Positions 52,330-63,615 of a stretch of DNA of 64,000 bases are shown here, piece after piece; position 1 is the stretch's first letter, and the number at the start of each line of letters is the position of its first letter. Source of the stretch: Heracleum sosnowskyi (Eukaryota > Streptophyta > Magnoliopsida > Apiales > Apiaceae). The notes under the pieces were generated by a model. It was not told the DNA's origin and searched no databases. It saw nothing but the letters and a program-made list of their open reading frames with translations. A program made the translations under genes and the position numbers. The DNA is taken from NCBI GenBank assembly GCA_030848705.1, contig CM061241.1:81353178-81417177 (forward strand). Reading direction: 5' to 3'.

Positions 52330-54371
52330 ATGTCTACTACTCAGAAAGTTGGTACAGTAAAGATTCCCATGTTCAGTAAGGAGCATTATCCTATGTGGAA
52401 GAAGAAGATGCTCATGTTTCTTCAAGTGGCAAATGTTAAATATCTTGGAGTGCTGAAGAATGGTCCTAAACTTCCTATGATTATTGAGGAAGAGCAGATA
52501 GAGAACAATGTTATAACTAGAGCTGCTAGGATGTACCCTAAGGATCCCAAGGACTACTCAGCTGATGAGAAAGAGGATGCTACCCTGGATGCCTGTTTAC
52601 AGTTGATACTGGTTGATTGTCTTGATCCTATCATGCATAATCATGTTCTAAACTGTGTTACTGCCAAACACATTTGGGACACAATAGAGATAATCAATGA
52701 GGGGACAGAGGAAGTCAGAGAGAATAAGTTGGAAATTCTCACCTCTTCATATGAGCATTTCAGATCAAACCCTGGTGAAGGTATCTCTGAGGTTTTTGAG
52801 AGATACAACGAATTGATAAATGATCTGAATCTCAATGGAAAGCACTATACTATCAAGGAGATTAACAATAAGTTCCTCCTGACACTTCCATCTCATTTGG
52901 AGCACAGAATATCTGCAATCAGAGAAGCAAGAGATCTTGGAGAGATTTCTTTGGAAAGACTTTATGGTGTTCTGAAGACCTATGAGCTGGAGCAGATTCA
53001 GCAAAAGGAGATATATGGAACTGGAAAGATAGTTAGTACTTCTACTACATTGACAACAGAAGTCCCACATAAACTGGAAGTGAAGGCTGTTCAACCTTCC
53101 AGTTCTGACACAGATGTTATTGTAGCTGAATATGGTTTAACATCCAATGATCAATCTGGTGGTGACTTCTATTTTTTAGAAGAACTTGATCAGCTGGAGG
53201 ATGGTGATTTGGCAATGATAGTGAGGAAGTTTGGCAAATTCAGATTCAGAAGGAATCCCAATCTTAAGTTCAAGCCCAGGTTTCAGAGAGGTGTTTCCTC
53301 ATCTACAAATAGCACAAGGGGTGGCTATAAAACTGGAACTGTGGAAAGAAGCACAATCAGGTGCTACAATTGTAATGAGTTGGGTCACTTTGCTACAGAA
53401 TGTAAAAAGCCAAATCAAGTGAGAAGGAACTCATTTGATTCTAGCAAGAAGAATAAGATTGGGAAAGCTTATGTTGCCGAAGGAAAGAGTTGGGATGATA
53501 CTGATAGTGATAAAGAAGCAGGAGAAATTGGAAACCTAGCTTTAATGGCTAATGAGGCAAGCACTTCATCATCATTCATGTCAGAGGTAAAGTTTACTGA
53601 TACTGAAATGATATATCATCTTAGTACTACTGTTTCTTGTGCACGTAGAGAAAATGATAGAATAATTCTTTTGAACACAACTCTTGAAAATGAGGTAAAA
53701 GAATTAAAACTTGTGCATGTTAATCAGGATGAACTTACTAAGAAAATAGCATTTCTTGAGAATAGGGTTAAATGTTATATTCAACTGGAAACCATTCTTA
53801 AGGATCAGATCAGTGAACTTAAAGTCAAGGCTAATGCTTACTATAACTCTTGTAAGACTGCTAAAGAAATCATCAATAAACAAACTATTGGTCATACTAT
53901 AGGAATAGGGTGTGACTATAATGAGTGTATTGGTGAATTAAACATAAACACCCCTAATAGAGTCAGTGCTGAAGAAAGGGGTGTACCCTATGTGCTTAAG
54001 GGTATTGAAACACCTTTCTTTAGAGAATCCTTGGCAGACCCTCTGAATGAATACTCTATCATTATTCAAGAGGAGATACGTTTAGAGGATCTTGCTTTTG
54101 AAAGTGATCAGTCCAACAAGTGTATGTCTGACAAACCAGTCAAAGTTGTTTCAGCAACGGAGACTAAGTCAGACATTCATAAAGTGGATCAAAACAACTG
54201 TAGAACCAACATGCCTGCTGTTAATCTTTCTCATAAAGCATGTGGTGTGGTTAATTGCATGTCTTGTGCTTTCAATGTTATGTATGCTTATTTCAATAGT
54301 AAGCATGTATCTGATAATAAGATTGTTCCACGTCAACATGTTAATAATAAGAAGCATGTTAGATCTAAGAC
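52330..54371 (+). pseudogene. gag: Element C: gag, interrupted by a hAT insertion
   Basis: ATG 52330 lies about 90 bp after the primer site. About 680 codons are open before the hAT element starts at 54372. The frame runs on to 54450 only through transposon sequence. Domains: UBN2-type Gag (KIPMFSKEHYPMWKKKML start), acidic linker, one CCHC knuckle CYNCNELGHFATEC (residues about 345-358), helical region, and a Cys-containing tail (VVNCMSC). The Gag end resumes at 55877. Confidence 0.88.
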
Positions 54372-55876
54372 TAGGGGTGAGCAAATTTTTTTAAAAACCG
54401 CCCAAACCGCCCGTTTCAAACCGTCCAAACCGAAATTTACGGTTTTATAATGGTTCGGATCGGTAATGGTTTTATTTTATTAAAAACCGAAAAATAATGG
54501 TTGGGTATGGTTTCATTTTTTGTACCGACCAATATAACTGAACCGCCCGTTATAACTAGGGGTGAGCATTCGGTCGGTTCGGTCCAGAACCGGACCGAAC
54601 CGAATAGACCGAGAACCGAATTATCATTTTTTTCTGGACCGAACCGAACCGAAATTATATTTTGGACCGGAACCAAACCGAACCGAAATAATGCTATTCG
54701 GTTCGGTTCTTTCATAAAAAAACCGAAATTTTTTCAAATAAAAAATTTTTATTTTAAAAAAAGCTAAAAAAATATGATTTTTGTAAAAATAAAAATATTA
54801 GCTAATGAAATACAAGTATGAAATGTAAATATAATAGTTCAAACTTCAAATCTGGAACAAAAAATAAGGCATGCAAAATTTTGAATATATACATACATAT
54901 AAAATTAATATATTATATCTATAAAAATTATATAAATATAAAACAAAAAAAATTCGGTCTATTCGGTTCGGACCGAATTTTTTTTGAAAGAACCGAACCG
55001 AACCGATATTTATTTCGGTCTATTCGGTCCGGACCGAAAAGACCGAATTTTCAGAAAATTAGAACCGAACCGAACCGAAATTATACTATTCGGTTCAGTT
55101 TTTCGGTTCTGGTTCGGTTCTGCTCTGCCCTAGTTATAACTAAATCATCTACATTTATTAATATGTATAACAGATTAACGATATATGATATAGTTGGGAA
55201 AAATATGAAGAAATGGCGCAGGTGCATAATTATTGTGATTATTTCTACTTATACCATTCCATTACATGTGTAATTATTTAAATGAGATGTATGTGTAATT
55301 GTTTATATTCAATCGTTACAGATTTAGATGAAGTTGCGGAGGCCGGTGAAGATGTTTGATCACTTCACTAATCACTTATTCGTGTTTAGCTTGTCTCATT
55401 GCGATACTTGCCTCATTATCTAGATTCTTTTAATAAGCACTTACTTTTCTTTACTAAATATTTTTTAGACAATACATTAAGACTAGGAAAGGACAAGGAT
55501 ATCAAGAAAATCAAGAATAGATCATTTAAATTTTTACTAGTTCAAATTTAATTTTGTGTCAATGATTAAAACCTTGTTTTTATTAATATTTTGTACTCTT
55601 TTTCGGATTAGGTATTCGATGAACAACCAGTATGTAATGTAATAACTTGTTTTTGCAGTTTTTTTTTTGCTAATTACTTGGAAGATGTAATTATACATTT
55701 TATTTTAATGGTTAAAAACCGAAACCGCCCAAACCAAACCGTTATAATTTGGGTGGTTTCATTTAGTCTTAACGGTCATGGTTATGGTAATGGTTACATA
55801 AAATGTAAAACCGATAAATTCAGTTTGGATGGTTATGTCCCCCAAACCCGTCCATACCGCCCGATACTCACCCCTA
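54372..55876. mobile_element. Non-autonomous hAT transposon in gag of C
   Basis: Flanked by the 8-bp duplication TCTAAGAC (54364-54371 and 55877-55884). Ends are TAGGGGTGAGCA and its inverse (TACTCACCCCTA at the right). Without the nested element it is about 920 bp. It carries subterminal ACCGCCC repeats and no transposase. 8-bp duplications with TAGGGGTGAG ends are typical of plant hAT elements. Confidence 0.92.
54557..55132. mobile_element. Second hAT element nested inside the first
   Basis: 576 bp, flanked by the 8-bp duplication GTTATAAC (54549-54556 and 55133-55140). Ends TAGGGGTGAGCA and TGCTCTGCCCTA are imperfect inverted repeats. Both subterminal regions are packed with CCGAAC/GTTCGG words in both orientations. 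MITE-sized, no ORF. Confidence 0.9.
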
Positions 55877-56083
55877 TCTAAGACTACTAGTCCTCCAAAG
55901 ACTAGAGTGGAGCCATTTATCCCTAAGCCTACTTAGAAATGTGTTAAGGCTAGCTATAAATGGAAACACTCTTTTGTGAAAGAGGTTGAAGTAGTTATTG
56001 TTAAAAATATTGTTTTGCCTGACAAAGGCCAGTTCTTTAAGTATGCCGGACCCAATCAAGTTTGGGTTCCGATGAAGGACTAA
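55877..56083 (+). pseudogene. gag: Element C: end of gag after the hAT insertion
   Basis: Continues the Gag frame to VWVPMKD and TAA at 56081. It contains a TAG (near 55933) where copy D has CAG, a C-to-T change. The frame of pol is already open upstream of this stop, one base back. Confidence 0.75.
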
Positions 56084-58320
56084 TCAATTTGATATTGCAT
56101 GGTATGGCACAGGTAAACCGTGTTATGTGGATTCTGGACAGTGGTTGTTCAAGGCATATGACCGGAGATAGAGCCCTGCTATCAAATGTGGTTGAGAAAG
56201 ATGGCCCAGATGTTACCTTTGGAGATAACAGCAAGGGTATTACCAGAGGATATGGCTGTTTGGAGTTTGGAAATGTTATCATTCAAGATTTATCTATTGT
56301 GGAAGGTTTGAAGTTCAATCTTCTCAGCATCAGTCATTTCTGTGACAGAGGATATGCTGTTTCCTTTGAAAGTGAGAAGTGTCAGATCCTTCATAAGAAG
56401 AATGGAAAGCCTGCTCTTCAAGGAGTCAAGAAAGGTGATTTGTTCATAGCTGATCTGCACTCTGGATCCAAAGATGAAGTTACTTGTTTTTATGCTAAAG
56501 ATTCATCAGATGAAAGTTGGTTATGGCACAAGAAGATGTCTCACCTTAACTTCAAAACCATGAACTCTTTAGTCAAGAGGGAATCAGTGAGAGGTTTGCC
56601 TCAGATGGAATTTACTCAGGAAGGACTGTGTGAGGCATGTCAGAAAGGAAAGTCAAAGAAAGCTTCTCACAAGGGCACTGACACATCATCAATAACTGAA
56701 CCACATCAGCTACTGCACATGGATTTGTTTGGTCCAGTTAGTGTGATGTCCATGTCAAAGAAACAATATGCACTAGTGATTGTTGATGACTATTCCAAAT
56801 ATACTTGGGTTTTATTCCTACATTCCAAGGATGAGACCCCACAGATGGTGATTAATCATATAAAGTTTATTGAGCTGGATTCTAGATTCCCTGTTAGAGC
56901 TATAAGGTCAGATAATGGAACTGAATTCAAGAATGCAGTTCTAAATGACTTTTGTGCAGATAAAGGAATAACAAGACAATATTCAGCCCCTAGAACTCCT
57001 CAACAAAATGGAGTGGTGGAAAGGAAGAATCATACATTGATTGAAGCTGCAAGGACTATGTTAAGTGAATCAAGAATTCCAATGTACTTTTGGACTGAAG
57101 CTGTGAATACTGCTTGTTATACTCAGAATCGAACTTTAATCAACAAGGACTTAATGAAGACTCCTTATGAGATCATGAACAACAAGAAAAAACTCTCAAA
57201 TACTTTCATGTATTTGGTGCAAAATGTTTTGTGCTTAAGGATGACAATGTTAAACGTGGCAAGTTTGAGGCCAAGGCACAAGAAGCTATTTTTATTGGTT
57301 ATTCCAGAAGATCTTACAGGGTGTAATTGATTGATGGTCACCATGTGAAAGAAAGTGTCAATGTTACATTTGATGACACTAAGCTCCCTAGTATCCAAAC
57401 AGAAGATTCATCTGAAAAACTTAAGTTTGATAACTTGTCAGACTCAGAATCAGATGATGAAGCTCCACCTGAAGTTATTGCTGGTAATGATAATAACAAT
57501 GATGATAATGATCATGGTGGTGGTGGTGGAAACATTGGTAACAATGGAGATACCACCAACACTGGAGAAGAATCATCAAGGCAATCAAGCAACAACTCAG
57601 GGGGAGCAAATGAAGGATCAACTAGTCACTCACAACATCAAAGTGAATTTCAAGGCGAATCATCAAGATCAAATCTTCCAAGACAGACTGTATGGAATAG
57701 AGCTCATCCTTTTGAGCTGATCATTGGTGATCCAGGTGTTGGAGTTAGAACTAGAAGTGCTACTCAGAATGAATGTCATTATTCAGAGTTTCTATCTGAG
57801 ATGGAGCCAAAGAAGACTGAGGAAGCACTGACTGATCCTGATTGGGTGATTGCTATGCAAGATGAACTCAATCAATTTGAACAACAGCAAGTCTGGAAGC
57901 TGGTACCGAGACCAAAGAACAAGAAAGTAGTTGGTACAAGATGGGTATACAGAAACAAGCTAGATGAGGATGGCATTGTTACAAGGAACAAGGCAAGACT
58001 GGTTGCTCAAGGGTATTCACAAGCTGAAGGCATTGATTATGATGAAACCTATGCACCAGTGGCTAGGCTTGAGGCCATCGGGATGTTCTTAGAATTTGCA
58101 GCTTATTCCAATTTTAAAGTCTATCAAATGGATGTTAAGAGTGCATTCCTGAATGGTGAGCTGGATGAAGAAGTGTATGTGGAACAGCCCCTGGCTTTGA
58201 AAATCAGGAGTTGGTGGACTTTGTGTACTTTCTCTTCAAGGCTATCTATGGTCTCAAACAAGCCCCAAGAAAATAGTATGACACTCTCTCTGGTTTTCTT
58301 TTAGAAAATGGTTTTGTTAA
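56062..58320 (+). pseudogene. pol: Element C: copia pol (protease to partial RT)
   Basis: Lies in the -1 frame relative to gag and overlaps its end. Protease ILDSGCSRHMTG near 56130; GAG-pre-integrase WHKKMSHLNF and CEACQKGK near 56525-56650; integrase with MDLFGP near 56720, RSDNGTEF near 56910 and NGVVERKN near 57010. There is a one-base deletion near 57187 and a stop near 57322 (TAC to TAA compared with D). RT start LVPRPKNKK and MDVKSAFLNG near 58130, then a one-base deletion near 58193 (EQP then out of frame). RT ends abruptly at about 58320, where the sequence jumps back to gag. The YVDD motif and RNase H are missing. Confidence 0.88.
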
Positions 58321-58508
58321 TAATACAGAAATAGTAAGCATGTATCTGATAATAAGACTGCTCCACGTCAACATGTTAATAATAAGAAGCATGTTAGATC
58401 TAAGACTACTAGTCCTCCAAAGACTAGAGTGGATCCATTTATCCCTAAGCCTACTCAGAAATGTGTTAAGGCTGGCTATAAATGGAAATGCTCTTTTGTG
58501 AAAGAGGT
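58321..58508 (+). pseudogene. gag: Copy D: second gag tail, before the solo LTR
   Basis: From the junction at about 58325 (AATAGTAAGCATG) the sequence repeats the Gag end of C (54297 on) without any hAT element. Here CAG is kept where C has TAG. It is interrupted at 58508 by a solo LTR and resumes at 59635. Confidence 0.8.
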
Positions 58509-59634
58509 TGTTAGGTCCAAAGTATCGTAGAAGGGGGGGTTGAATACGATACTCACAAATTATTTAATTTCGTTCGCGGATTAATCATTCAGTTCTATAA
58601 CGAAATCAAAAGCACCAAATCAAAAAAAAACACCAAATCAAAACACGAGTCGGGGAATATATCGTTTTATAAATATAAACCTCGAGGGGTGCTACAATTT
58701 CTAATCCGTAGATTAGCTTCAATGAGTTCTAGGTTATACACAATCAATACAATGATAGAATTCTGAGCAATATTAATTTCTCTGGTAATCTCTCTGGCTC
58801 AATCTTCTCTCTTCGTAATTGCTTCTGTGTTAAAACCTTAACTTAAAAAAGACACACTCTTCTCTCTGTATTAATTGCAGACTTGTTTTGAAAACTATCG
58901 AACCAAACTTGAAGAATCAATCTTGGTCGTCCATCTTCAAAATCAACCTGACAAACAAACAACTTTCCACCTGCTCCCAAACTTAAAAACCATCGAATGA
59001 AATAAAGTAATTTTCCATTCGATAGTTTTTTAATAAAACTATCGAATGACAAATTAAATTATATTGGTTTTCTGATTGTTTTCCTTAAACACATTCGGTG
59101 GTTTTCATAAATGAAAAACCATCGAACTATTTCTTGTCCTTGTTCTTTTAAACAATACCTTTTGAGTTTCAGGGTGTTTAAGTTTTAGACTGTATCAATT
59201 TCTTCTGAGACGATAAAACAACTTGATCTTTTTAAGTGCCGTCAACTAGTGCAACTGGTCTGGTTCACAGATGAATAACACTTGATCAATTCTTCTATGT
59301 CTTCAATTCAATGCTCTTGATAAGTCCTTTGTCGATCTGGTTGCTTCAAATAAATCACTGGAATCCTGTGGCACTAACCCTAAATCATTCACATACTTCT
59401 GTAGTCTTGAAAGTCTTGTTTCTTTTGTTGTCACTGAGGCTTCAACATTTGCATGAACTTCTTTCCGTGACCTGTTTACGGACTTCAAGAATACATACCA
59501 TATTTTGATTTTTTGAGTTTACCTTTTCTTATTTGATTCTGGATTCCTGTGCTTCTGTTAATATTATTGTCTGTCTTGTCCTTTGTTGAGTTGCAGTTAT
59601 CTCTTTTACATCTTATGTTACATTATGATTTACA
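58509..59634 (-). repeat. Solo LTR of a further copia family
   Basis: 1126 bp, flanked by GAGGT on both sides (58504-58508 and 59635-59639). In minus orientation it starts TGTAAATC and ends GGACCTAACA. The U5 hairpin is at 58521-58553. There is no internal region, so it is the product of LTR-LTR recombination. Small open frames in it are not credible genes. Confidence 0.9.
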
Positions 59635-59736
59635 GAGGTTTATGTAGTTAAAGTTAAAAATGTTGTTTTGCCTAACAAAGGCCAGTTCTTTAAATATGTC
59701 GGACCCAATCAAGTTTGGGTTCCGAGGAAAGACTAA
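59635..59736 (+). pseudogene. gag: Copy D: end of gag after the solo LTR
   Basis: Resumes the Gag tail (VLPNKGQFFKYVGPNQVWVP) to TAA at 59734. The -1 pol frame overlaps it as in C. Confidence 0.75.
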
Positions 59737-62018
59737 TCAATTTGATACTGCAGGGTGTGGAACAGGTAAACCGTGTTATGTGGGTTCTTGACAGTGGCTG
59801 TTAAAGGCATATGACCGGAGATAGAGCCCTGCTATCAAATGTGGTTGAGAAAGCCGGCCCAGGAGTTACCTTTGGAGATAACAACAAGGGTATTACCAGA
59901 GGATATGGTTGTTTGAAGTTTGGAAATGTTATCATTCAAGATGTATCTATTGTGGAAGGTCTGAAGTTCAATCTTCTCAGCATCAGTCATTTCTGTGACC
60001 GAGGATATGTTGTTTCCTTTGAGAAAGATAGATGTCAGATCCTTCACAAGAAGAATGGAAAGCCTGCTCTTCAAGGAGTAAGGAAAGGTGATTTGTTCAT
60101 AGCTGATCTGTACTCTGGATCCAAAGATGAAGTTACTTGTTTTTATGCTAAAGCTTCATCAGATGAGAGTTGGCTATGGCACAAGAAGATGTCTCACCTT
60201 AACTTCAAAACCATGAACTCTTTAGTCAAGAGGGAATTGGTTAGAGGTTTGCCTCAGATGGAATTTACACAGGAAGGACTGTGTGAGGCATGTCAGAAAG
60301 GAAAGTCAAAGAAAGCTTCTCACAAGGGCACTGACACATCATCAATAACTGAACCACATCAGCTACTGCACATGGATTTGTTTGGTGCAGTTAATGTGAT
60401 GTCCATGTCAAAGAAACAATATGCACTTGTGATTGTTGATGACTATTCCAAATATACTTGGGTTTTATTCCTACATTCCAAGGATGAGACCCCACAGATG
60501 GTGATTAATCATATAAAGTTGATTGAGCTGGATTCGAGATTCCCTGTTAGAGCTATAAGGTCATATAATGGAACTGAATTCAAGAATGCAGTCCTAAATG
60601 ACTTTTGTGCAAATAAAGGAATAACAAGACAGTATTCTGCCCCTAGAACTCCTCAACAAAATGGAGTGGTGGAAAGGAAGAATCGTACATTGATTGAAGC
60701 TGCTAGGACTATGTTAAGTGAATCAAGACTTCCAATGTACTTTTGGGCTGAAGCTGTGAACACTGCTTGTTATACTCAGAATCGAACTTTAATCAACAAG
60801 GACTTCATGAAGACTCCGTATGAGATCATGAACAACAAGAAACCAACTCTCAAATACTTTCATGTATTTGGAGCAAAATGCTTTGTGCTTAAGGATGACA
60901 ATGTGAAACGTGGCAAGTTTGAGGCCAAGGCACAAGAAGCTATTTTTATTGGTTATTCAAGAAGATCTTACAGGGTGTACTTGATTGATGGTCACCATGT
61001 GAAGGAAAATGTCAATGTTACATTTGATGACACTAAGCTCCCTAGTATCCAAACTGAAGATTCATCTGAAGAACTGAAGTTTGATAACTTGCCAGACTCA
61101 GAATCAGATGATGAAGCCCCACCTGAGAATGTTGTTGGTAATGACAATAATAATGATGATAATGATCATGGTGGTGGTGGTGGAAACATTGGTAACAATG
61201 GAGATACCACCAACACTGGAGAAGAATCATCAAGGCAATCAAGCAACAACTCAGGGGGATGAAATGAAGGATCTACTAGTCATTCACAACACCACAATGA
61301 ATTTCAAGGCGAATCATCAAGATCAAATCTTCCAAGACAGACTGTATGGAATAGAGCTCATCCCTTTGAACTGATCATTGGTGATCCAGGTGTTCGAGTT
61401 AGAACTAGAAGTGCTACTCATAATGAATGTCATTATTCAGGGTTTCTATCTGAAATGGAGCCAAAGAAGACTGAGGAAGCACTGACTGATCCAGATTGGG
61501 TGATTGCTATGCAAGATGAACTCAATCAATTTGAACAACATCAAGTCTGTATGCTGGTACCCAGACCAAAGAACAAGAAATTAGTTGGTACAAGATGGGT
61601 ATACAGAAACAAGCTAGATGAGGATGGTATTGTTACAAGGAACAAGGCAAGACTAGTTTTTCAAGGGTATTCACAAGCTGGAGGCATTGATTATGATGAA
61701 ACCTATGCACCAGTGGCTAGACTTGAGGCCATCAGGATGTTCTTAGCATTTGCAGCTTATTCCAATTTTAAAGTCTATCAAATGGATGTTAAGAGTGCAT
61801 TCCTGAATGGTGAGCTGGATGAAGAAGTGTATGTGAAACAGCCCCTGGCTTTGAAAATCAGGAGTTGCTGGACTTTGTGTACTTTCTCTTCAAGGCTATC
61901 TATGGTCTCAAACAAGCCCCAAGAAAATGGTATGACACTCTCTCTGGTTTTCTTTTAGAAAATGGTTTTGTTAGAGGTATCATAGACAAAACTCTTTTTT
62001 CAAAGGAGTTGCCTCAGT
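59715..62018 (+). pseudogene. pol: Copy D: copia pol (protease to partial RT)
   Basis: Nearly the same as pol of C. It has a stop inside the protease motif (VLDSGC then TAA near 59801), but integrase is intact in frame (MDLFGAVN near 60370, RSYNGTEF near 60560 with Asp changed to Tyr at the second catalytic position, NGVVERKN near 60660). A stop lies at 61260 in the Asn/Gly-rich linker, then the RT start, and the same one-base deletion as in C after EQP (near 61849). RT runs to IIDKTLF and is then cut at about 62018 where an LTR begins. So D lacks the RT catalytic part and RNase H. Confidence 0.88.
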
Positions 62019-63128
62019 GAAGTATTCAAGCTCAGTGGATTTATTAAAGTGACAGAGATTTCAAGTGGTGACAACAAAGATACTGGTTATAGAGTTCTTG
62101 AATGAAAAGGAAGTGAATCACTGCTTAAAGTCAAACAGATAAAGAACATACATTGTCGTTAGTCACTCATGAACCAGACAGTACATTGAGTGTCAACGTA
62201 CTAATATGTTTATTCTTTATCTAAGTTTTAGTGATTCGGAAATTAATTGAGAAGTCAACTAATTCTATTTATTCTCTTATAAATAATTATTACTATTAAG
62301 TAAATTAATTATTAAATTAATTCTGTAAAGAATTAATATAATACATAATTTATTTAGATAATTATTTAAATTAGAATAGAAATGAACTAGGAAGACTTAG
62401 GTTTGAACTAAGAAGACTCGGTTTTTTAAATTAGGAAGACTCACAAGTGAGTCTTCCCGATTGTCTTCCTAGGCGAAACCCTAGTCTTCCCGATAGTCTT
62501 CCCTATTCATTTCTTGTCTTCCCGATTGTCTTCCAAGGCAAAATTATGAGTTTTTCTGATAGTGTTCCTAAGGCAATTCTGTCAAAAGCATTGCACGTGG
62601 GATTAAAAGAAAAGCATTGGTTTAAATAGAAATTGACAGAAGACATCAAGACATACATTACATTACACAGAACAGAAAAGTAAAGATACAGAGCATTCAA
62701 CATTCCATCTTTTGTCTTTACTTCTTCAAATGCAAAGCAAATCGTTTCCTGCCAGAGAATTAATTCTTGTTTGGTTCTTAACATTTAATTCATAAGAAAT
62801 GATTCTCTTGTACTGCTTTGACTTTCTAGCGGATCATAATCCCTAGATTTTATATCGAACTACTTTTTAGTATTCGATCCTTTTTATTACAAAAATAGAT
62901 AAATTCATGTCGAATTTATTCTAGGTTTGTTTTATTAAGAACCCTTATAATCAGTGATCAAATTGTAACACTCCTCAAGTTTAATATAAGTTATATTTAA
63001 CTTGAATATTGTTTCAGTTTTATTCCGCATTAATTTGTTCTAAATTGTTAAATATTTTAAAGGACAAATTCGATTAACGGTATAGTTTGTATTCAACCCC
63101 CCTTCTACAAACTTATCAGGACCTAACA
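62019..63128 (+). repeat. Copy D: 3' LTR
   Basis: Begins TGAAGTATTC, ends GGACCTAACA. It is related to the C LTR but visibly diverged, with a longer GTCTTCC array (62385-62545). The U5 hairpin is at 63084-63113. It is joined directly to broken RT, so everything from the middle of RT to the usual polypurine tract is deleted. The flank to the right (ACACT) is not found left of the C LTR, so the two LTRs do not share a target duplication. Confidence 0.8.
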
Positions 63129-63615
63129 ACACTTATGCACATTTTATTCGAACAGTTTTCTGCATATCATTTTCCTTAGCAGTTTTTGAATTCCCCTTCG
63201 AATTCTCTCAAGCTTTTCCAGAAATTAGTGCTTAAATCATTCATTGCTCAAGTTATTACTTAGCAAATCATTTCTTTTCTTTCAAAATCAAACATCTTAA
63301 GTCGAATTGATGTTCATTTTTTTTCTCTTTTTCATTTCGACTTGTGTGTTTTTGATTTGCTTAAAGTGTTTCTTGCATGTTTTGGTGATCAAGTGTTAGT
63401 TTCTGTGTTCTTGAACCTTAAGTGTGGTTGTGAATCATTTGCCCAATTATTTGTTTCCAAAGTTATTAAGTTCGAATTTAGGATAAAAAATATAAATTTG
63501 GTTAATTTTGGTAAAATTTTGATTTTGTGGATTTTAATTAATTTTGATTAATTCTAAAAATCCCTAAAATTCCAATTTTATTTTAAATTAATTGAAATTT
63601 CTTGTTTTAAAAAAA
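63129..63615. other. AT-rich sequence upstream of the last ORF
   Basis: No ORF, LTR or primer site seen. It is probably the spacer in front of the extra ORF at 63616, by analogy with element B. Confidence 0.4.

Larger units (their letters stand above)
36935..53772. repeat. Right copy of the tandem segmental duplication
   Basis: Partner of bases 1-16838 at a constant offset of 36934 bp. It starts inside the integrase-RT spacer of element A only because the window cuts the left copy there, so the real unit extends further left. On the right, gag of element C continues uninterrupted past 53772, whereas the left copy changes to LTR E at the same point. Confidence 0.95.

Noticed and set aside
54818..55273. 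151-codon plus-strand ORF
   Set aside because: Runs through the border of two hAT elements and is made of CCGAAC repeats; no transposase feature.
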